Below, piece after piece: positions 43,607 to 52,122 of a stretch of 64,000 bases of DNA. The notes beneath the pieces were generated by a model. The model had not been told where the DNA came from and did not search any database. It saw only the letters and a program-made list of their open reading frames with translations. Both the position numbers and the translations under genes were made by a program. Within the stretch, counting starts at the first letter, position 1. Each line of letters opens with the position of its first letter. This stretch comes from Isoptericola jiangsuensis. GTDB lineage: Bacteria; Actinomycetota; Actinomycetes; Actinomycetales; Cellulomonadaceae. Location: assembly GCF_002563715.1 (NCBI RefSeq), contig NZ_PDJJ01000001.1, positions 3,100,001 to 3,164,000 on the forward strand, given 5' to 3'.

Positions 43607-44476
43607 ATGAGCGACGACTTCACCGCCCACCGCGGCCTGCTCTTCACGGTCGCGTACGAGATGCTCGGCTCGGCCGCCGACGCCGAGGACGTGGTCCAGG
43701 AGACGTGGCTGCGGTGGGCGGCGGTCGACCGCGGGGACGTGCGGGACCCGCGCGCCTACCTGGTGCGCGCGGTCACCCGTCAGGCCCTCAACCGGCTGCG
43801 CACGGCCTCGCGCCGGCGGGAGGACTACGTCGGGCAGTGGCTCCCCGAGCCCCTGCTCACCACCCGGGACGTCGCGGACGACGTCGAGCTCGCCGACAGC
43901 GTGTCGACGGCGATGCTGACGGTCCTGGAGACCCTCGCCCCCACCGAGCGCGCCGTGTTCGTGCTGCGCGAGGTGTTCGACGTCCCCTACGACGAGATCG
44001 CCGCGGCCGTGGACCGCACGGTCCCCGCCGTCCGCCAGATCGCGCACCGGGCCCGCGGCCACGTCGCGGCGCGGCGCCCGCGTCTCAGCGTGGACCGGGC
44101 CGAGCAGGAGCTGGTGGTGCGGCGCTTCCTGGACGCCGTCACCACGGGTGACCTGCAGGCCCTCCTCGACGTGCTCGCACCGGACGTCGTCGGCCTCTCC
44201 GACGGCGGTGGGCTCGTCCGCGGCACCGCGCGCAGGCCGATCGAGGGCGCCGACCGCCTGGCTCCCGCGCTGCTGCGCGGCATGGCCCGGCAGACGGACG
44301 TCGTGGCGACGCCCGTCTGGATCAACGGCGCGCCGGGCGTGCGGGTCGAGATCGACGGCCGCCTCGCGGCGGCGATCACGCTGGACGTGTCCGGCGGGCG
44401 GGTGCACCGGCTCTACGGGGTGACCAACCCCGAGAAGCTGTCCCGGCTGGACGTCGCACGGGAGCTGGTCCGCTGA
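43607..44476 (+). CDS. sigJ: ECF41 family RNA polymerase sigma factor with SnoaL-like C-terminal domain
   Basis: 289 residues. Region 2 (about 8-75, with DAEDVVQETWLRW) and region 4 (about 105-160) are joined by a linker starting WLPEPL at residue 78, a hallmark of ECF41. The C-terminal SnoaL-like domain carries DGGG (from residue 199) and NPEKL (from 274), the other two ECF41 signatures. This domain replaces an anti-sigma factor and modulates activity. The gene is coupled to its COE partner, and a matching promoter lies in front of the pair. The symbol follows the mycobacterial homologue and is tentative. Confidence 0.9.
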   Translation: MSDDFTAHRGLLFTVAYEMLGSAADAEDVVQETWLRWAAVDRGDVRDPRAYLVRAVTRQALNRLRTASRRREDYVGQWLPEPLLTTRDVADDVELADSVSTAMLTVLETLAPTERAVFVLREVFDVPYDEIAAAVDRTVPAVRQIAHRARGHVAARRPRLSVDRAEQELVVRRFLDAVTTGDLQALLDVLAPDVVGLSDGGGLVRGTARRPIEGADRLAPALLRGMARQTDVVATPVWINGAPGVRVEIDGRLAAAITLDVSGGRVHRLYGVTNPEKLSRLDVARELVR

Positions 44477-44482
44477 CGCGGG

Positions 44483-45691
44483 TCAGCGCCCGGCGAGCGC
44501 CAGGCGGGTCACGGACGCGGCGAGGTCGGTCAGGCGCGCGGCCGTGCGGGGCAGCAGGTCCTCCAGCGCGACCGGGCCCGGGGCGATCGAGAAGGCCGCG
44601 GCGATCCCGGCGGCGTGCGCCTGCGCCGCCGGGAGCAGCACCTGCCCCGCGAGGACGACGACGGGCGGCCGGGCCGGGGAGGCGGCGGCGACCCGGGCCA
44701 CGCCGTCGGCGACCTTGCCGCGCACCGACTGGGAGTCGAACGACCCCTCGCCGGTGACGACCAGCACGGCGTCGGCGACGGCGTCGGCGAGGCCCACGGC
44801 CTCGGCCACCAGCGTCGCGCCGGGCTCGGGCACGGCGCCGAGGACCGCGACGAGCGCGGCCGGGACGCCGCCGGCGGCCCCTGCACCCGGCAGGTCGCGG
44901 ACCGCGACGCCCGTGTCCTGCTCCAGCAGGTCCGCCCAGCGCGACAGCGCCGCGTCGAGGAACGCCACGTCGCCCGGCGTGGCGCCCTTCTGCGGGCCGA
45001 AGACGGTGGCGGCGCCGTGCTCGCCGACCAGCGGGTTCGTGACGTCCACGGCGAGCCGCCAGCGCACCTCGCGGGCCCGCGGGTGCAGCCCGTCGAGGTC
45101 GAGGCGGGCGACGCGGGCCAGGCCCTCGCCCCCGTCGGGGACGGGCTCGCCGGCGGCGTCGAGCAGCCGGGCGCCGAGGCCGACGAGCACCCCGGAGCCG
45201 CCGTCGGTGGAGGCCGAGCCGCCCAGGCACACCAGGACCTCGTCGACCCCGGCGTCCAGGACGGCCGCCGCGAGCTCGCCGGTGCCCCGGGTGTGCGCGT
45301 GCAGCGGCTGCAGGGGTTCGTCGGCGACGGCGGGCAGCCCGCTGGCCTCGGCGAGCTCGACGACCCCGGTGCGGCCTTCGGGCGAGACCGCCCAGCGGGC
45401 GGTGGTCGGACGGCCGAGCGCGTCGCAGGTGCCGACCTCGTGCACGGGCGCGCCCCACGAGGTCACGAGCGCGTCGAGCGTGCCCTCCCCGCCGTCGGCC
45501 ATGGCCAGGCAGGTGACGCGGGCGTGCGGGGCCGCGGCGAGGACGCCCTGGCGGACGGCCTCGGCGACCTCCGGCGCACCGAGGCTCCCCTTGAACGAGT
45601 CGGGGGCCACCACCACGTGCGGCGCGGCGGCGTCGGGCGCTGTCCCGGGGCGTGTCGACGGTGTCACGCCGCCGAGGATAGCGGTTTCCAT
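44483..45691 (-). CDS. glycerate kinase (GlxK/GarK type)
   Basis: Phosphorylates D-glycerate, usually to 2-phosphoglycerate in the class I family. 402 residues if the ATG at 45691 is used; GTG 45667 would give 394. VVAPDSFKGSL, MADGGEGTLDAL, CLGGSASTDGGSG and VTGEGSFDSQSVRGK are diagnostic. The ATG overlaps the MarR stop (TGATG), so it is translationally coupled to the regulator, which may control it. No glyoxylate carboligase or tartronate semialdehyde reductase gene is nearby. Confidence 0.92.
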   Translation of the reverse strand: METAILGGVTPSTRPGTAPDAAAPHVVVAPDSFKGSLGAPEVAEAVRQGVLAAAPHARVTCLAMADGGEGTLDALVTSWGAPVHEVGTCDALGRPTTARWAVSPEGRTGVVELAEASGLPAVADEPLQPLHAHTRGTGELAAAVLDAGVDEVLVCLGGSASTDGGSGVLVGLGARLLDAAGEPVPDGGEGLARVARLDLDGLHPRAREVRWRLAVDVTNPLVGEHGAATVFGPQKGATPGDVAFLDAALSRWADLLEQDTGVAVRDLPGAGAAGGVPAALVAVLGAVPEPGATLVAEAVGLADAVADAVLVVTGEGSFDSQSVRGKVADGVARVAAASPARPPVVVLAGQVLLPAAQAHAAGIAAAFSIAPGPVALEDLLPRTAARLTDLAASVTRLALAGR

Positions 45692-46179
45692 CAGGAGCGG
45701 GGCGACCAGTCCGCGATCCCCGGCTGCGCCGCACGCAGCCGCTCCAGCAGGCGCGTGAGCTCCGCCTGCTCGGCGGGGTCCAGCGCCGACCCCACGTACT
45801 GCTCCATCGCGCGCACGTGGCGGCGGCCGACCTCCCGCTGCAGGCGGCGACCCTCGCGCGTCAGCGCGACCAGCGTCCCGCGGGCGTCGTCCGGCGGCAC
45901 CGACCGGGTGACCAGGCCGCGCGCCTCCAGCCGCTCCACCATCCGCGACAGCGAGGACTGCGCGAGCAGCACGTCCTCGTTGAGGTCGCGCAGGCGCAGG
46001 CAGCCGCCGTCGGCACGCGACAGCGTGAACAGGACGTCGTACTCGCGCATCGACAGCTCGACCCAGACGTCGTCCGCCTGGAAGCGGCGCATCAGCGTCA
46101 CCTGCGTGCGGAACAGCGCCTCCCAGGTGCGCGCGGCCTCCTTGGCGGTGCCCGAGACGCTCGACGTCGACGCGGCCAT
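45691..46179 (-). CDS. MarR family transcriptional regulator
   Basis: 162-residue winged-helix regulator. The dimerisation helices frame a DNA-binding core with LRDLNEDVLLAQSSLSRMV as recognition region and the wing PPDDARGTLVALTREG. ATG 46179 is preceded by GGGGAG. It heads the operon with glycerate kinase; ligand unknown. Confidence 0.9.
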   Translation of the reverse strand: MAASTSSVSGTAKEAARTWEALFRTQVTLMRRFQADDVWVELSMREYDVLFTLSRADGGCLRLRDLNEDVLLAQSSLSRMVERLEARGLVTRSVPPDDARGTLVALTREGRRLQREVGRRHVRAMEQYVGSALDPAEQAELTRLLERLRAAQPGIADWSPRS

Positions 46180-46214
46180 CACGCTCCCCCTGTCCCGGCG
46201 ACCTCGCCGACGCC

Positions 46215-46976
46215 CTAACGTCCCAGCCGGCGTTCCCGCCGGGAGTAGTCGCGCAACGCCCGCAGGAAGTCGACGCGACGGAAGTCCGGCCAGTACGCCT
46301 CGCAGAAGTACAGCTCCGAGTGCGCACTCTGCCACATGAGGAAGCCCCCCACCCGCTGCTCGCCGGAGGTGCGGATGACGAGCTCCGGGTCGGGCTGACC
46401 CTTCGTGTACAGGTGCGCCGCGATGTCCTCGACGTCGATGCTGTCGGCGAGGTCCGCCAGCGTCGCGCCGTCGTCCGCCGCCGCGCGCAGGTAGGCCCGC
46501 ACGGCGTCCGCGATCTCGTGCCGCCCGCCGTACCCGACGGCGACGTTGACCTGCAGCCCGTCGACGTCCGCCGTGGCCGCCGCGGCGGCGCGCAGCGCCC
46601 GGGACAGCCGCTCCGGCAGGAGGTCGAGGCGGCCCACGATCCGCAGCCGCCACCGCCCCGTCGCGGCGAGGTCGCTCACGGCGTCGGAGATGATGTCGAG
46701 CAGGTCGGCGAGCTCCGCCTTGGGCCGCGCGAGGTTGTCCGTGGACAGCATCCACAGCGTGACGACCTCGATGCCCTGCTCGGACGCCCAGCCGAGGAAC
46801 TCGGCGATCTTGTCGGCGCCGCGCCGGTGCCCGGTGGCGGCCGTCTCCCCGAACGAGCGGGCCCAGCGACGGTTGCCGTCGAGGATGACGCCGACGTGAC
46901 GGGGGGTCCCGAGACCGGCCAGCGACGCGGCGAGCCGGTGCTCGTACAGCCGGTACAGGGGGTGGGGAAGGCGCAC
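46215..46976 (-). CDS. uppS: short-chain Z-isoprenyl diphosphate synthase / isoprenyl transferase
   Basis: cis-Prenyltransferase, 253 residues from GTG 46976 with GAGGA just upstream. VGVILDGNRRWAR holds the catalytic Asp and pyrophosphate-binding Arg, and the C-terminal LVIRTSGEQRVGGFLMWQSAHSE is reduced here to its conserved core RTSGEQR and FLMWQ. The WMLSTDNLARP segment and the location beside hemolysin III and mca match the M. tuberculosis Rv1086 locus, whose product makes Z-farnesyl diphosphate, rather than the main undecaprenyl synthase. So this is probably the short-chain paralogue; product length is inferred from context. Confidence 0.85.
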   Translation of the reverse strand: MRLPHPLYRLYEHRLAASLAGLGTPRHVGVILDGNRRWARSFGETAATGHRRGADKIAEFLGWASEQGIEVVTLWMLSTDNLARPKAELADLLDIISDAVSDLAATGRWRLRIVGRLDLLPERLSRALRAAAAATADVDGLQVNVAVGYGGRHEIADAVRAYLRAAADDGATLADLADSIDVEDIAAHLYTKGQPDPELVIRTSGEQRVGGFLMWQSAHSELYFCEAYWPDFRRVDFLRALRDYSRRERRLGR

Positions 46977-47138
46977 GAGGTCCTCACGGTCTCGGGGCGG
47001 ACGAATCGGGACAACGGTACCGCGCGGCGTCGGGGCCGGACCGCGTCCGGGCGCCCCGCTGCGCGCTCCCTGCGGACTCGTCGCACGATCTTCACAGGCT
47101 CCCGGGGACAACCGCCGCGCACATCGCCTACGGTGGCG

Positions 47139-47160
47139 TAACCTACGGAAGCGTAGGTTA
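47139..47160. promoter_or_regulatory. TetR-like operator upstream of the hemolysin III gene
   Basis: TAACCTACG-GAAG-CGTAGGTTA is a perfect 9-bp inverted repeat with a 4-bp spacer. A second TACG-N4-CGTA copy (TACGGTGGCGTA, 47129-47140) lies immediately upstream, giving two operators at a 16-bp period. TACG-N4-CGTA is a form commonly bound by TetR-family repressors of membrane-lipid genes. Confidence 0.55.
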
Positions 47161-47189
47161 GTTCGAGCAACGCCCCGAAGGAGACACCC

Positions 47190-47960
47190 GTGGCAGGAAC
47201 CGCCGACCGGAGCCGCCGCCTGAGCGTCCCCGACCCCGCCGACGTCGGAGCCGCCGCCCGCGAGGCCGCCGCCGGCGCCCGCGGCGCCGTGCAGAACGTC
47301 GGCACGTCGGCCGCCGCCCAGGCCCGGCGCCTCAAGCCGCGCCTGCGCGGCTGGATCCACCTCGTCACCGCGCCGCTGGCGCTGGCGTCCAGCATCGTGC
47401 TCGTCGCCCTCGCCGAACCCGTCGCCGGCAAGGTCGCCGCCGCGATCTTCGGTCTCAGCGCCCTGCTGCTGTTCGGCACCAGCGCCGTCTACCACCGCGG
47501 CAACTGGTCACCCCGGGTCGCCGCCGTGCTGCGCCGGCTCGACCACTCGAACATCTTCCTCATCATCGCGGGCACCTACACCCCGCTCGCCGTCGCCCTG
47601 CTGCCCCGCTCCAGCGCGACGATCATGCTCGGCATCGTGTGGGGCGGCGCCGTCGCCGGCCTGCTCACGCGGGTGCTGTGGATGAACGCGCCCCGCTGGT
47701 TCTACGTCCCCGTGTACGTCGCGCTCGGCTGGGTCGCCGTCGCCTACATCGACCAGTTCTGGGTCAACGGCAGCCCCGCCATCGTGTGGCTCGTCGTCAC
47801 CGGCGGCCTCGCGTACACCCTCGGCGCCGTCGTCTACGGCACCAAGTTCCCCGACCCGTCACCGCGCTGGTTCGGGTTCCACGAGATCTTCCACGCCCTC
47901 ACCGTCGTGGGCTTCGCCTGCCACACCGTCGCGATCTACCTCGCCACGCTCGCCGTCTGA
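47190..47960 (+). CDS. hemolysin III family (TrhA/PAQR-like) membrane protein
   Basis: 256 residues with a ~50-residue soluble N-terminus and seven predicted helices. SAVYHRGNW, LDHSNIFLIIAGTYTP and the HEIFHALTVVGFACH metal-site motif place it in the hemolysin III/PAQR hydrolase-like family, which influences membrane lipid homeostasis in bacteria. GTG 47190 follows GAAGGAG. Directly upstream lies a tandem TACG-N4-CGTA operator, and the Z-isoprenyl synthase diverges from it. Confidence 0.92.
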   Translation: MAGTADRSRRLSVPDPADVGAAAREAAAGARGAVQNVGTSAAAQARRLKPRLRGWIHLVTAPLALASSIVLVALAEPVAGKVAAAIFGLSALLLFGTSAVYHRGNWSPRVAAVLRRLDHSNIFLIIAGTYTPLAVALLPRSSATIMLGIVWGGAVAGLLTRVLWMNAPRWFYVPVYVALGWVAVAYIDQFWVNGSPAIVWLVVTGGLAYTLGAVVYGTKFPDPSPRWFGFHEIFHALTVVGFACHTVAIYLATLAV

Positions 47961-47976
47961 GGGCACCGCGTCCGCC

Positions 47977-48795
47977 TCAGCGCGGGCGCGGCACCACCGT
48001 GTAGCGACGGTTCGCCAACGACGGGTTCGTCGCCCGCACCGCCCCGAGGGCCTCGGCGTCGAGGTCCACCGTGCGCAGCTGCGGCGCCTCGTCCAGCTCC
48101 AGGCCGACGACGCCGTCCGGCCCCACCAGCGTCGACCGGCCCGTCAGGCCCTTGCCCGCCATGCCCACGCCGATCGCGACCATCGTGTTCTCGATCGCGC
48201 GCGCCGCGAGCAGCGTGCGCCAGTGCAGTGCCTTGCCCGGACCGTCCATCCAGGCGGCGGGCACCACCAGGACGTCCGCCCCGGCGTCCACCACCCGGCG
48301 CGCCGACTCCGGGAACCGCAGGTCGTAGCAGGTGATGACGCCGAACGTCAGGTCCCCCACCCGCATCGTCACCGGCTCCGCGTCCACCGGGCCCGGCTCC
48401 AGCCGGTCCGACTCGCGCGTACCGAACGCGTCGTACAGGTGGACCTTGCGGTACACCCCGGCGAGCGCGCCGGTGGCGTCCACCGCCACGACGGCGTTGA
48501 CCGCCCGCGCGGCCTCGCCCGGCGCCGGGTCCGCACCCGGCAGCGTCACGCCCGCCACCACCGCGATCCCGTGCTGCGCGGCCAGGCCCCGCAGGCCGGT
48601 CACGAACGGGCCGTCCAGCGGCTCGGCGTGCTCCACGCCCACGCCGCGCCGGTCGTAGGCCGAGGCGTACTCCGGCAGCAGCAGCAGGTCCGATCCCACC
48701 CTCGCCGCCGCCGCGAAGGCGTCGGCGACGACCTGCCGGTTGGCGGCGCGGTCGTCCGACACGACGACCTGGGCGACCGTGACCCGCGTGGTCAC
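47977..48795 (-). CDS. carbon-nitrogen hydrolase (nitrilase superfamily)
   Basis: 272-residue amidase with the Glu-Lys-Cys triad: Glu in LLLLPEYAS, Lys in GVYRKVHLYDAFG and Cys in FGVITCYDLRFPE. The pattern is closest to Nit1/omega-amidase-like enzymes that hydrolyse deaminated glutathione or omega-amides; the substrate cannot be fixed from sequence. GTG 48795 overlaps the stop of the upstream membrane-protein gene (GTGA). It is the last gene of mca - membrane protein - nitrilase. Confidence 0.9.
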   Translation of the reverse strand: MTTRVTVAQVVVSDDRAANRQVVADAFAAAARVGSDLLLLPEYASAYDRRGVGVEHAEPLDGPFVTGLRGLAAQHGIAVVAGVTLPGADPAPGEAARAVNAVVAVDATGALAGVYRKVHLYDAFGTRESDRLEPGPVDAEPVTMRVGDLTFGVITCYDLRFPESARRVVDAGADVLVVPAAWMDGPGKALHWRTLLAARAIENTMVAIGVGMAGKGLTGRSTLVGPDGVVGLELDEAPQLRTVDLDAEALGAVRATNPSLANRRYTVVPRPR

Positions 48796-49166
48796 GACGC
48801 CCCCGGCCCCGACCGGTCCGGACCGCCGCCGTCCGCGCCCGGCGCGGCGCCCGGCGACGTGGCCGAGGCCGCGCCGGCCCCGGTGTCCGGGCTCGCGGCG
48901 AGGTCCGGCGACGAGTCCGCACGGAACCCGATCGTGCGCCGCTGCGGCACCTCGATGCCGTGCTCGCGCGCGTACGCGTTCGCCTTGCGCATGTGCCGCG
49001 CCAGGGACAGGAACAGCAGGACCGCGGCCACCGCGACGCCGAACGTCGCCAGGAAGCCCTCCAGGCCCGGCGTCACCTCCCAGTCCTCCAGGCGGCGCGC
49101 CGTCGGGCTGGGCGACGGGGCGGGGTCCACGGCCGCGGCCAGACGGCCGACCAACGCGTACGGCAA
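48792..49166 (-). CDS. single-pass membrane protein of the mca locus
   Basis: 124 residues with one helix (about 40-60, FLATFGVAVAAVLLFLSLA), then the basic RHMRKANAYAREHG and an Ala/Gly/Pro-rich tail. It occupies the position of M. tuberculosis Rv1083 beside mca. Start choice: AAGGAG (49179-49174) sits 7 nt before TTG 49166, which directly follows the mca stop; the longer GTG start at 49187 would place this RBS inside the coding region. Function unknown. Confidence 0.7.
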   Translation of the reverse strand: MPYALVGRLAAAVDPAPSPSPTARRLEDWEVTPGLEGFLATFGVAVAAVLLFLSLARHMRKANAYAREHGIEVPQRRTIGFRADSSPDLAASPDTGAGAASATSPGAAPGADGGGPDRSGPGAS

Positions 49167-49167
49167 C

Positions 49168-50064
49168 TCAGTTCTCCTTCCGGACACCGGCGAACAGGTC
49201 GTCCTCCGGCGTCGACGTCGGCACGCGCGAGTCGGCGAGCTCGAACTCCTCGGTGGACCAGACGTCCGCCTCGATGTCCCGCGGGACCGCGAAGAAGAAG
49301 CCCGCCGGGTCGATCTGCGACGCGTGGGCCACGAGCGCGGCGTCGCGCTGCTCGAAGAACTCGGCCACCTCGACGCGCGTCGTCACCTCCCGCTCGGGGA
49401 TCTCGCGCGCCGTGCGCGACTCGATCCAGTCGCCGAACGGGGACTCCAGGCCCGCGCCCTCCATGGCCTCGTGGGCGGCCCGCAGCCGCGCCATCGAGAA
49501 GCCGTGGTTGTAGTACAGCTTGAGCGGCTCCCACGGGGCGGCACCGCCCTCGACCACGTAGCGGTCCGCGTCGCCCGCCGCGTGGTAGGCCTCCACGGCG
49601 ACCTCGTGGCACTTGATGTGGTCCGGGTGGGGGTAGCCGCCCGAGGGGTCGTAGGTCGTCATGACGTGCGGCCGGAACTCGCGCACCAGCTCGACGAGCG
49701 GCGCCGACGCCTCCTCCAGCGGCACGAGGGCGAAGCAGCCCTCGGGCAGCGGCGGCAGCGGGTCGCCCTCGGGCAGGCCCGAGTCGACGAAGCCGAGCCA
49801 GTGCTGACGGACGCCGAGCGCCTGCGCGGCGGCGGCCATCTCCAGGCGGCGCACGGCCCGCTTCTCGTCCAGCGACTCGAACCCGTGCCCCTCGGGCACG
49901 GCGAACGACGGGTTGAGCACGTCGCCGCGCTCGCCACCGGTGCACGTCACCACGAGGACCTCGACGCCCTCCGCGGCGTAGCGGGCCGTCGTGGCGGCAC
50001 CCTTGCTCGACTCGTCGTCGGGGTGGGCGTGCACCGCCATGAGGCGCAGCGTTTCACCGGGCAC
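49168..50064 (-). CDS. mca: mycothiol S-conjugate amidase
   Basis: Zinc amidase that cleaves mycothiol S-conjugates to mercapturic acids for export, and so detoxifies electrophiles. 298 residues. The zinc motif AHPDDE (residues 13-18), TGGERGD, and the second motif [11 protein letters not shown] are intact. Length and the C-terminal [11 protein letters not shown] segment separate Mca from the deacetylase MshB. GTG 50064 is preceded by AGGAGG. Its presence implies mycothiol as the main thiol of this organism. Confidence 0.95.
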   Translation of the reverse strand: MPGETLRLMAVHAHPDDESSKGAATTARYAAEGVEVLVVTCTGGERGDVLNPSFAVPEGHGFESLDEKRAVRRLEMAAAAQALGVRQHWLGFVDSGLPEGDPLPPLPEGCFALVPLEEASAPLVELVREFRPHVMTTYDPSGGYPHPDHIKCHEVAVEAYHAAGDADRYVVEGGAAPWEPLKLYYNHGFSMARLRAAHEAMEGAGLESPFGDWIESRTAREIPEREVTTRVEVAEFFEQRDAALVAHASQIDPAGFFFAVPRDIEADVWSTEEFELADSRVPTSTPEDDLFAGVRKEN

Positions 50065-50105
50065 GGGGTCCTCCTGGGGTGGTTCGGGACTGCCGGGGCG
50101 TCGAG

Positions 50106-50111
50106 CACAAT
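50106..50111 (+). promoter_or_regulatory. -10 box of a leaderless promoter (DUF4307 gene)
   Basis: CACAAT ends 6 nt before the ATG at 50118, resembling TANNNT except at the first base. Confidence 0.4.
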
Positions 50112-50117
50112 GGTGTC

Positions 50118-50549
50118 ATGAGCGAGGCACAGCCCCCGACGGGCACCACCGCACCCGACGACCGGTACGGGAGCGCCCGACGCCCGGCCGCGCGGGGCAC
50201 GGGGCGCGGCGCGAAGATCGCGATCGGTGCGGCGCTGGTGGCGGCCGTGGCGGCCGTCGGCTGGTACACCGTCGCCCAGCAGCAGGCGGCCCCGGTGGAC
50301 CACGAGGACATCGGGTTCACGGTCGTCGACGCCGAGCACGTGGACGCGCAGTTCCAGGTGCACATGCCGCCCGGCACCCGGGCGGTGTGCACGGTCGACG
50401 CCCTCTCCCCCAGCTACGCGCAGGTCGGCACGCTCGACGTCGAGGTCGGCCCGGTCGACACCCGCACCAGCGCCTACGAGGTGACGATCGGCACGTCCCA
50501 GGAGGCGACCACCGCGACGGTCGTCGGCTGCGAGGTCGTCGACGACTGA
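50118..50549 (+). CDS. DUF4307 membrane-anchored protein
   Basis: 143 residues: a polar N-terminus of ~30 residues, one membrane helix (about 32-52), then an extracytoplasmic beta-rich domain with two Cys (AVCTVDAL and VGCEVVDD) that could be paired. The family is confined to actinobacteria and sits between mca and greA, as in M. tuberculosis (Rv1081c). No function established. Confidence 0.85.
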   Translation: MSEAQPPTGTTAPDDRYGSARRPAARGTGRGAKIAIGAALVAAVAAVGWYTVAQQQAAPVDHEDIGFTVVDAEHVDAQFQVHMPPGTRAVCTVDALSPSYAQVGTLDVEVGPVDTRTSAYEVTIGTSQEATTATVVGCEVVDD

Positions 50550-50753
50550 CCGGCCGGTCGGGGCGCCGGGACCGGGGCCGCGCGAGCGCCGGCGGACTCC
50601 CCCGGCGGTCCGGCGGGCGGGGGACCCGCGTCGATCCGTTATCCTGAGGGATTCACACGCAAGCCCCGCACGAGCCGATGCGCGTGCCGACGCCGTCGGC
50701 AGGAATCCGCGCGGCCCGGACCGGGCACGATCGAGCACCACGAAAGGAGAGCC

Positions 50754-51233
50754 GTGGCCGACAACGTCACCTGGCTCACCCAGGAGGCTCACGACCGGTT
50801 GAAGGCTGAGCTGGAGCACCTGTCCGGCCCCGCCCGCACCGAGATCGCCGAGCGCATCGCCGCCGCCCGCGACGAGGGCGACCTCAAGGAGAACGGCGGC
50901 TACCACGCCGCCCGCGAGGAGCAGGCGAAGAACGAGGCCCGCATCCGCGAGCTGACCGAGAAGCTGCGGACCGTCCAGGTCGGCACGCCCGCCGACGACG
51001 GCATGGTGGAGGCCGGCATGGTCGTCACCGCGCTGGTCGCGGGCGACGAGATGACGTTCCTGCTGGGCTCCCGCGAGATCGCGGGCACCACCGACCTCGA
51101 CGTGTACTCGCCGACGTCGCCGCTGGGTGCCGCGATCGACGGCAAGAAGGTCGGCGACAAGGCCGCCTACACCGCGCCGAACGGGCGCGAGATCCCGGTG
51201 GAGATCACGTCCGCCACGCCGTTCCTCGGCTGA
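50754..51233 (+). CDS. greA: transcription elongation factor GreA
   Basis: Rescues backtracked RNA polymerase by stimulating transcript cleavage. 159 residues: N-terminal coiled coil (about 10-78) with acidic tip ARDEGDLKENGGYHAAREE, and a C-terminal FKBP-like domain ending ITSATPFLG. GTG 50754 follows AAAGGAG. TATCCT at 50640-50645 is a candidate -10, giving a leader of about 100 nt. A 15-bp hairpin ends the transcript. Confidence 0.95.
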   Translation: MADNVTWLTQEAHDRLKAELEHLSGPARTEIAERIAAARDEGDLKENGGYHAAREEQAKNEARIRELTEKLRTVQVGTPADDGMVEAGMVVTALVAGDEMTFLLGSREIAGTTDLDVYSPTSPLGAAIDGKKVGDKAAYTAPNGREIPVEITSATPFLG

Positions 51234-51239
51234 TCCGGC

Positions 51240-51273
51240 GCGTCCGTGGGCACCGCACGGTGCCCACGGACGC
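51240..51273 (+). terminator. greA terminator-like hairpin
   Basis: Perfect 15-bp arms (GCGTCCGTGGGCACC and complement) with a GCAC loop, 6 nt after the greA stop, followed by a C-rich rather than T-rich stretch. Confidence 0.7.
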
Positions 51274-51437
51274 CCCCACGAGGCGACACGCCGGAGCGCG
51301 ACACGCCGAAGAGGTGCGATCCCGCCCTCTGCCGCACGATCCCAACGATAAGTCCGGACCAGCGGCCGCCCATTCTCTCGATCCGGTCAAGTTCAGGGTG
51401 AGAATCCACCCCGACTGTGTCTATGGTCGTTGACGGT

Positions 51438-52019
51438 ATGACGATCTTCGACCCAGCCCCCGTTGACCACACCTCCGCCGAGACCGAGCACGACGCCGAG
51501 CAGGCCGCCCCCGCGCGGGGCGCCCTCGGTCAGGACGGACCAGCTCGCCCGACGATCCGCCGCCCCGCCGTCACCGACGGCGCCGCGATGTGGCGGGTCG
51601 CCCGCGACTCCGGGACGCTCGACCTCAACTCGTCCTACGCCTACCTGCTGCTCGCCGACCACTTCGCGGCAACCAGCCGCGTCGCCGTCCTCGACGGCGA
51701 GGTCGTCGGGTTCGTCTCCGGCTACCTCACGCCCGACGACCCGACCCGCTGGTTCTGCTGGCAGGTCGCCGTCGACGAGCGCGCCCGCGGGCACCGCCTC
51801 GCCGGCCGCCTCCTCGACGCCGTGATCGACGACCACCCCTCCGTCACGTCGTTCGCCACGACCGTGACCAACGACAACACCGCCTCCCGTGCCGTGTTCC
51901 GCCGCTGGGCCGACGCCCGCGGCGCCACCCTCACGGAGACCGCCGGGTACGAGGCCGAGCACTTCCCCGACGGTCACGAGGCCGAGCCGCTGCTCGTCGT
52001 CGACGGCTTCCGTCGCTGA
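51438..52019 (+). CDS. ectA: L-2,4-diaminobutyrate N-acetyltransferase EctA
   Basis: GNAT enzyme that acetylates diaminobutyrate at the gamma amine in ectoine synthesis. 193 residues from ATG 51438; GTG 51417 and ATG 51423 are in frame and no RBS discriminates, while TATGGT (51422-51427) is a possible -10 that favours the late start. The first 35 residues are acidic and extra to the family core, which opens with RPTIRRPAVTDG and contains DLNSSYAYLLLADHF and the acetyl-CoA loop ERARGHRLAGRLL. First gene of ectABC. Confidence 0.92.
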   Translation: MTIFDPAPVDHTSAETEHDAEQAAPARGALGQDGPARPTIRRPAVTDGAAMWRVARDSGTLDLNSSYAYLLLADHFAATSRVAVLDGEVVGFVSGYLTPDDPTRWFCWQVAVDERARGHRLAGRLLDAVIDDHPSVTSFATTVTNDNTASRAVFRRWADARGATLTETAGYEAEHFPDGHEAEPLLVVDGFRR

Positions 52020-52122
52020 CGACGCACCGCACAGACTTGGGCTGCGCCGGTACGGCGCGCAGGTGACGACGCAGCCCCGACCCTTCACCGCACCGGCGCG
52101 CACCATCGAAGGAGTGTCATTC

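Noticed and set aside
51284-51345. GTGCG ... CGCAC inverted repeat and repeated ATCCC upstream of ectA, considered as an operator
   Set aside because: Five-base arms with a long spacer are not distinguishable from chance in this sequence.
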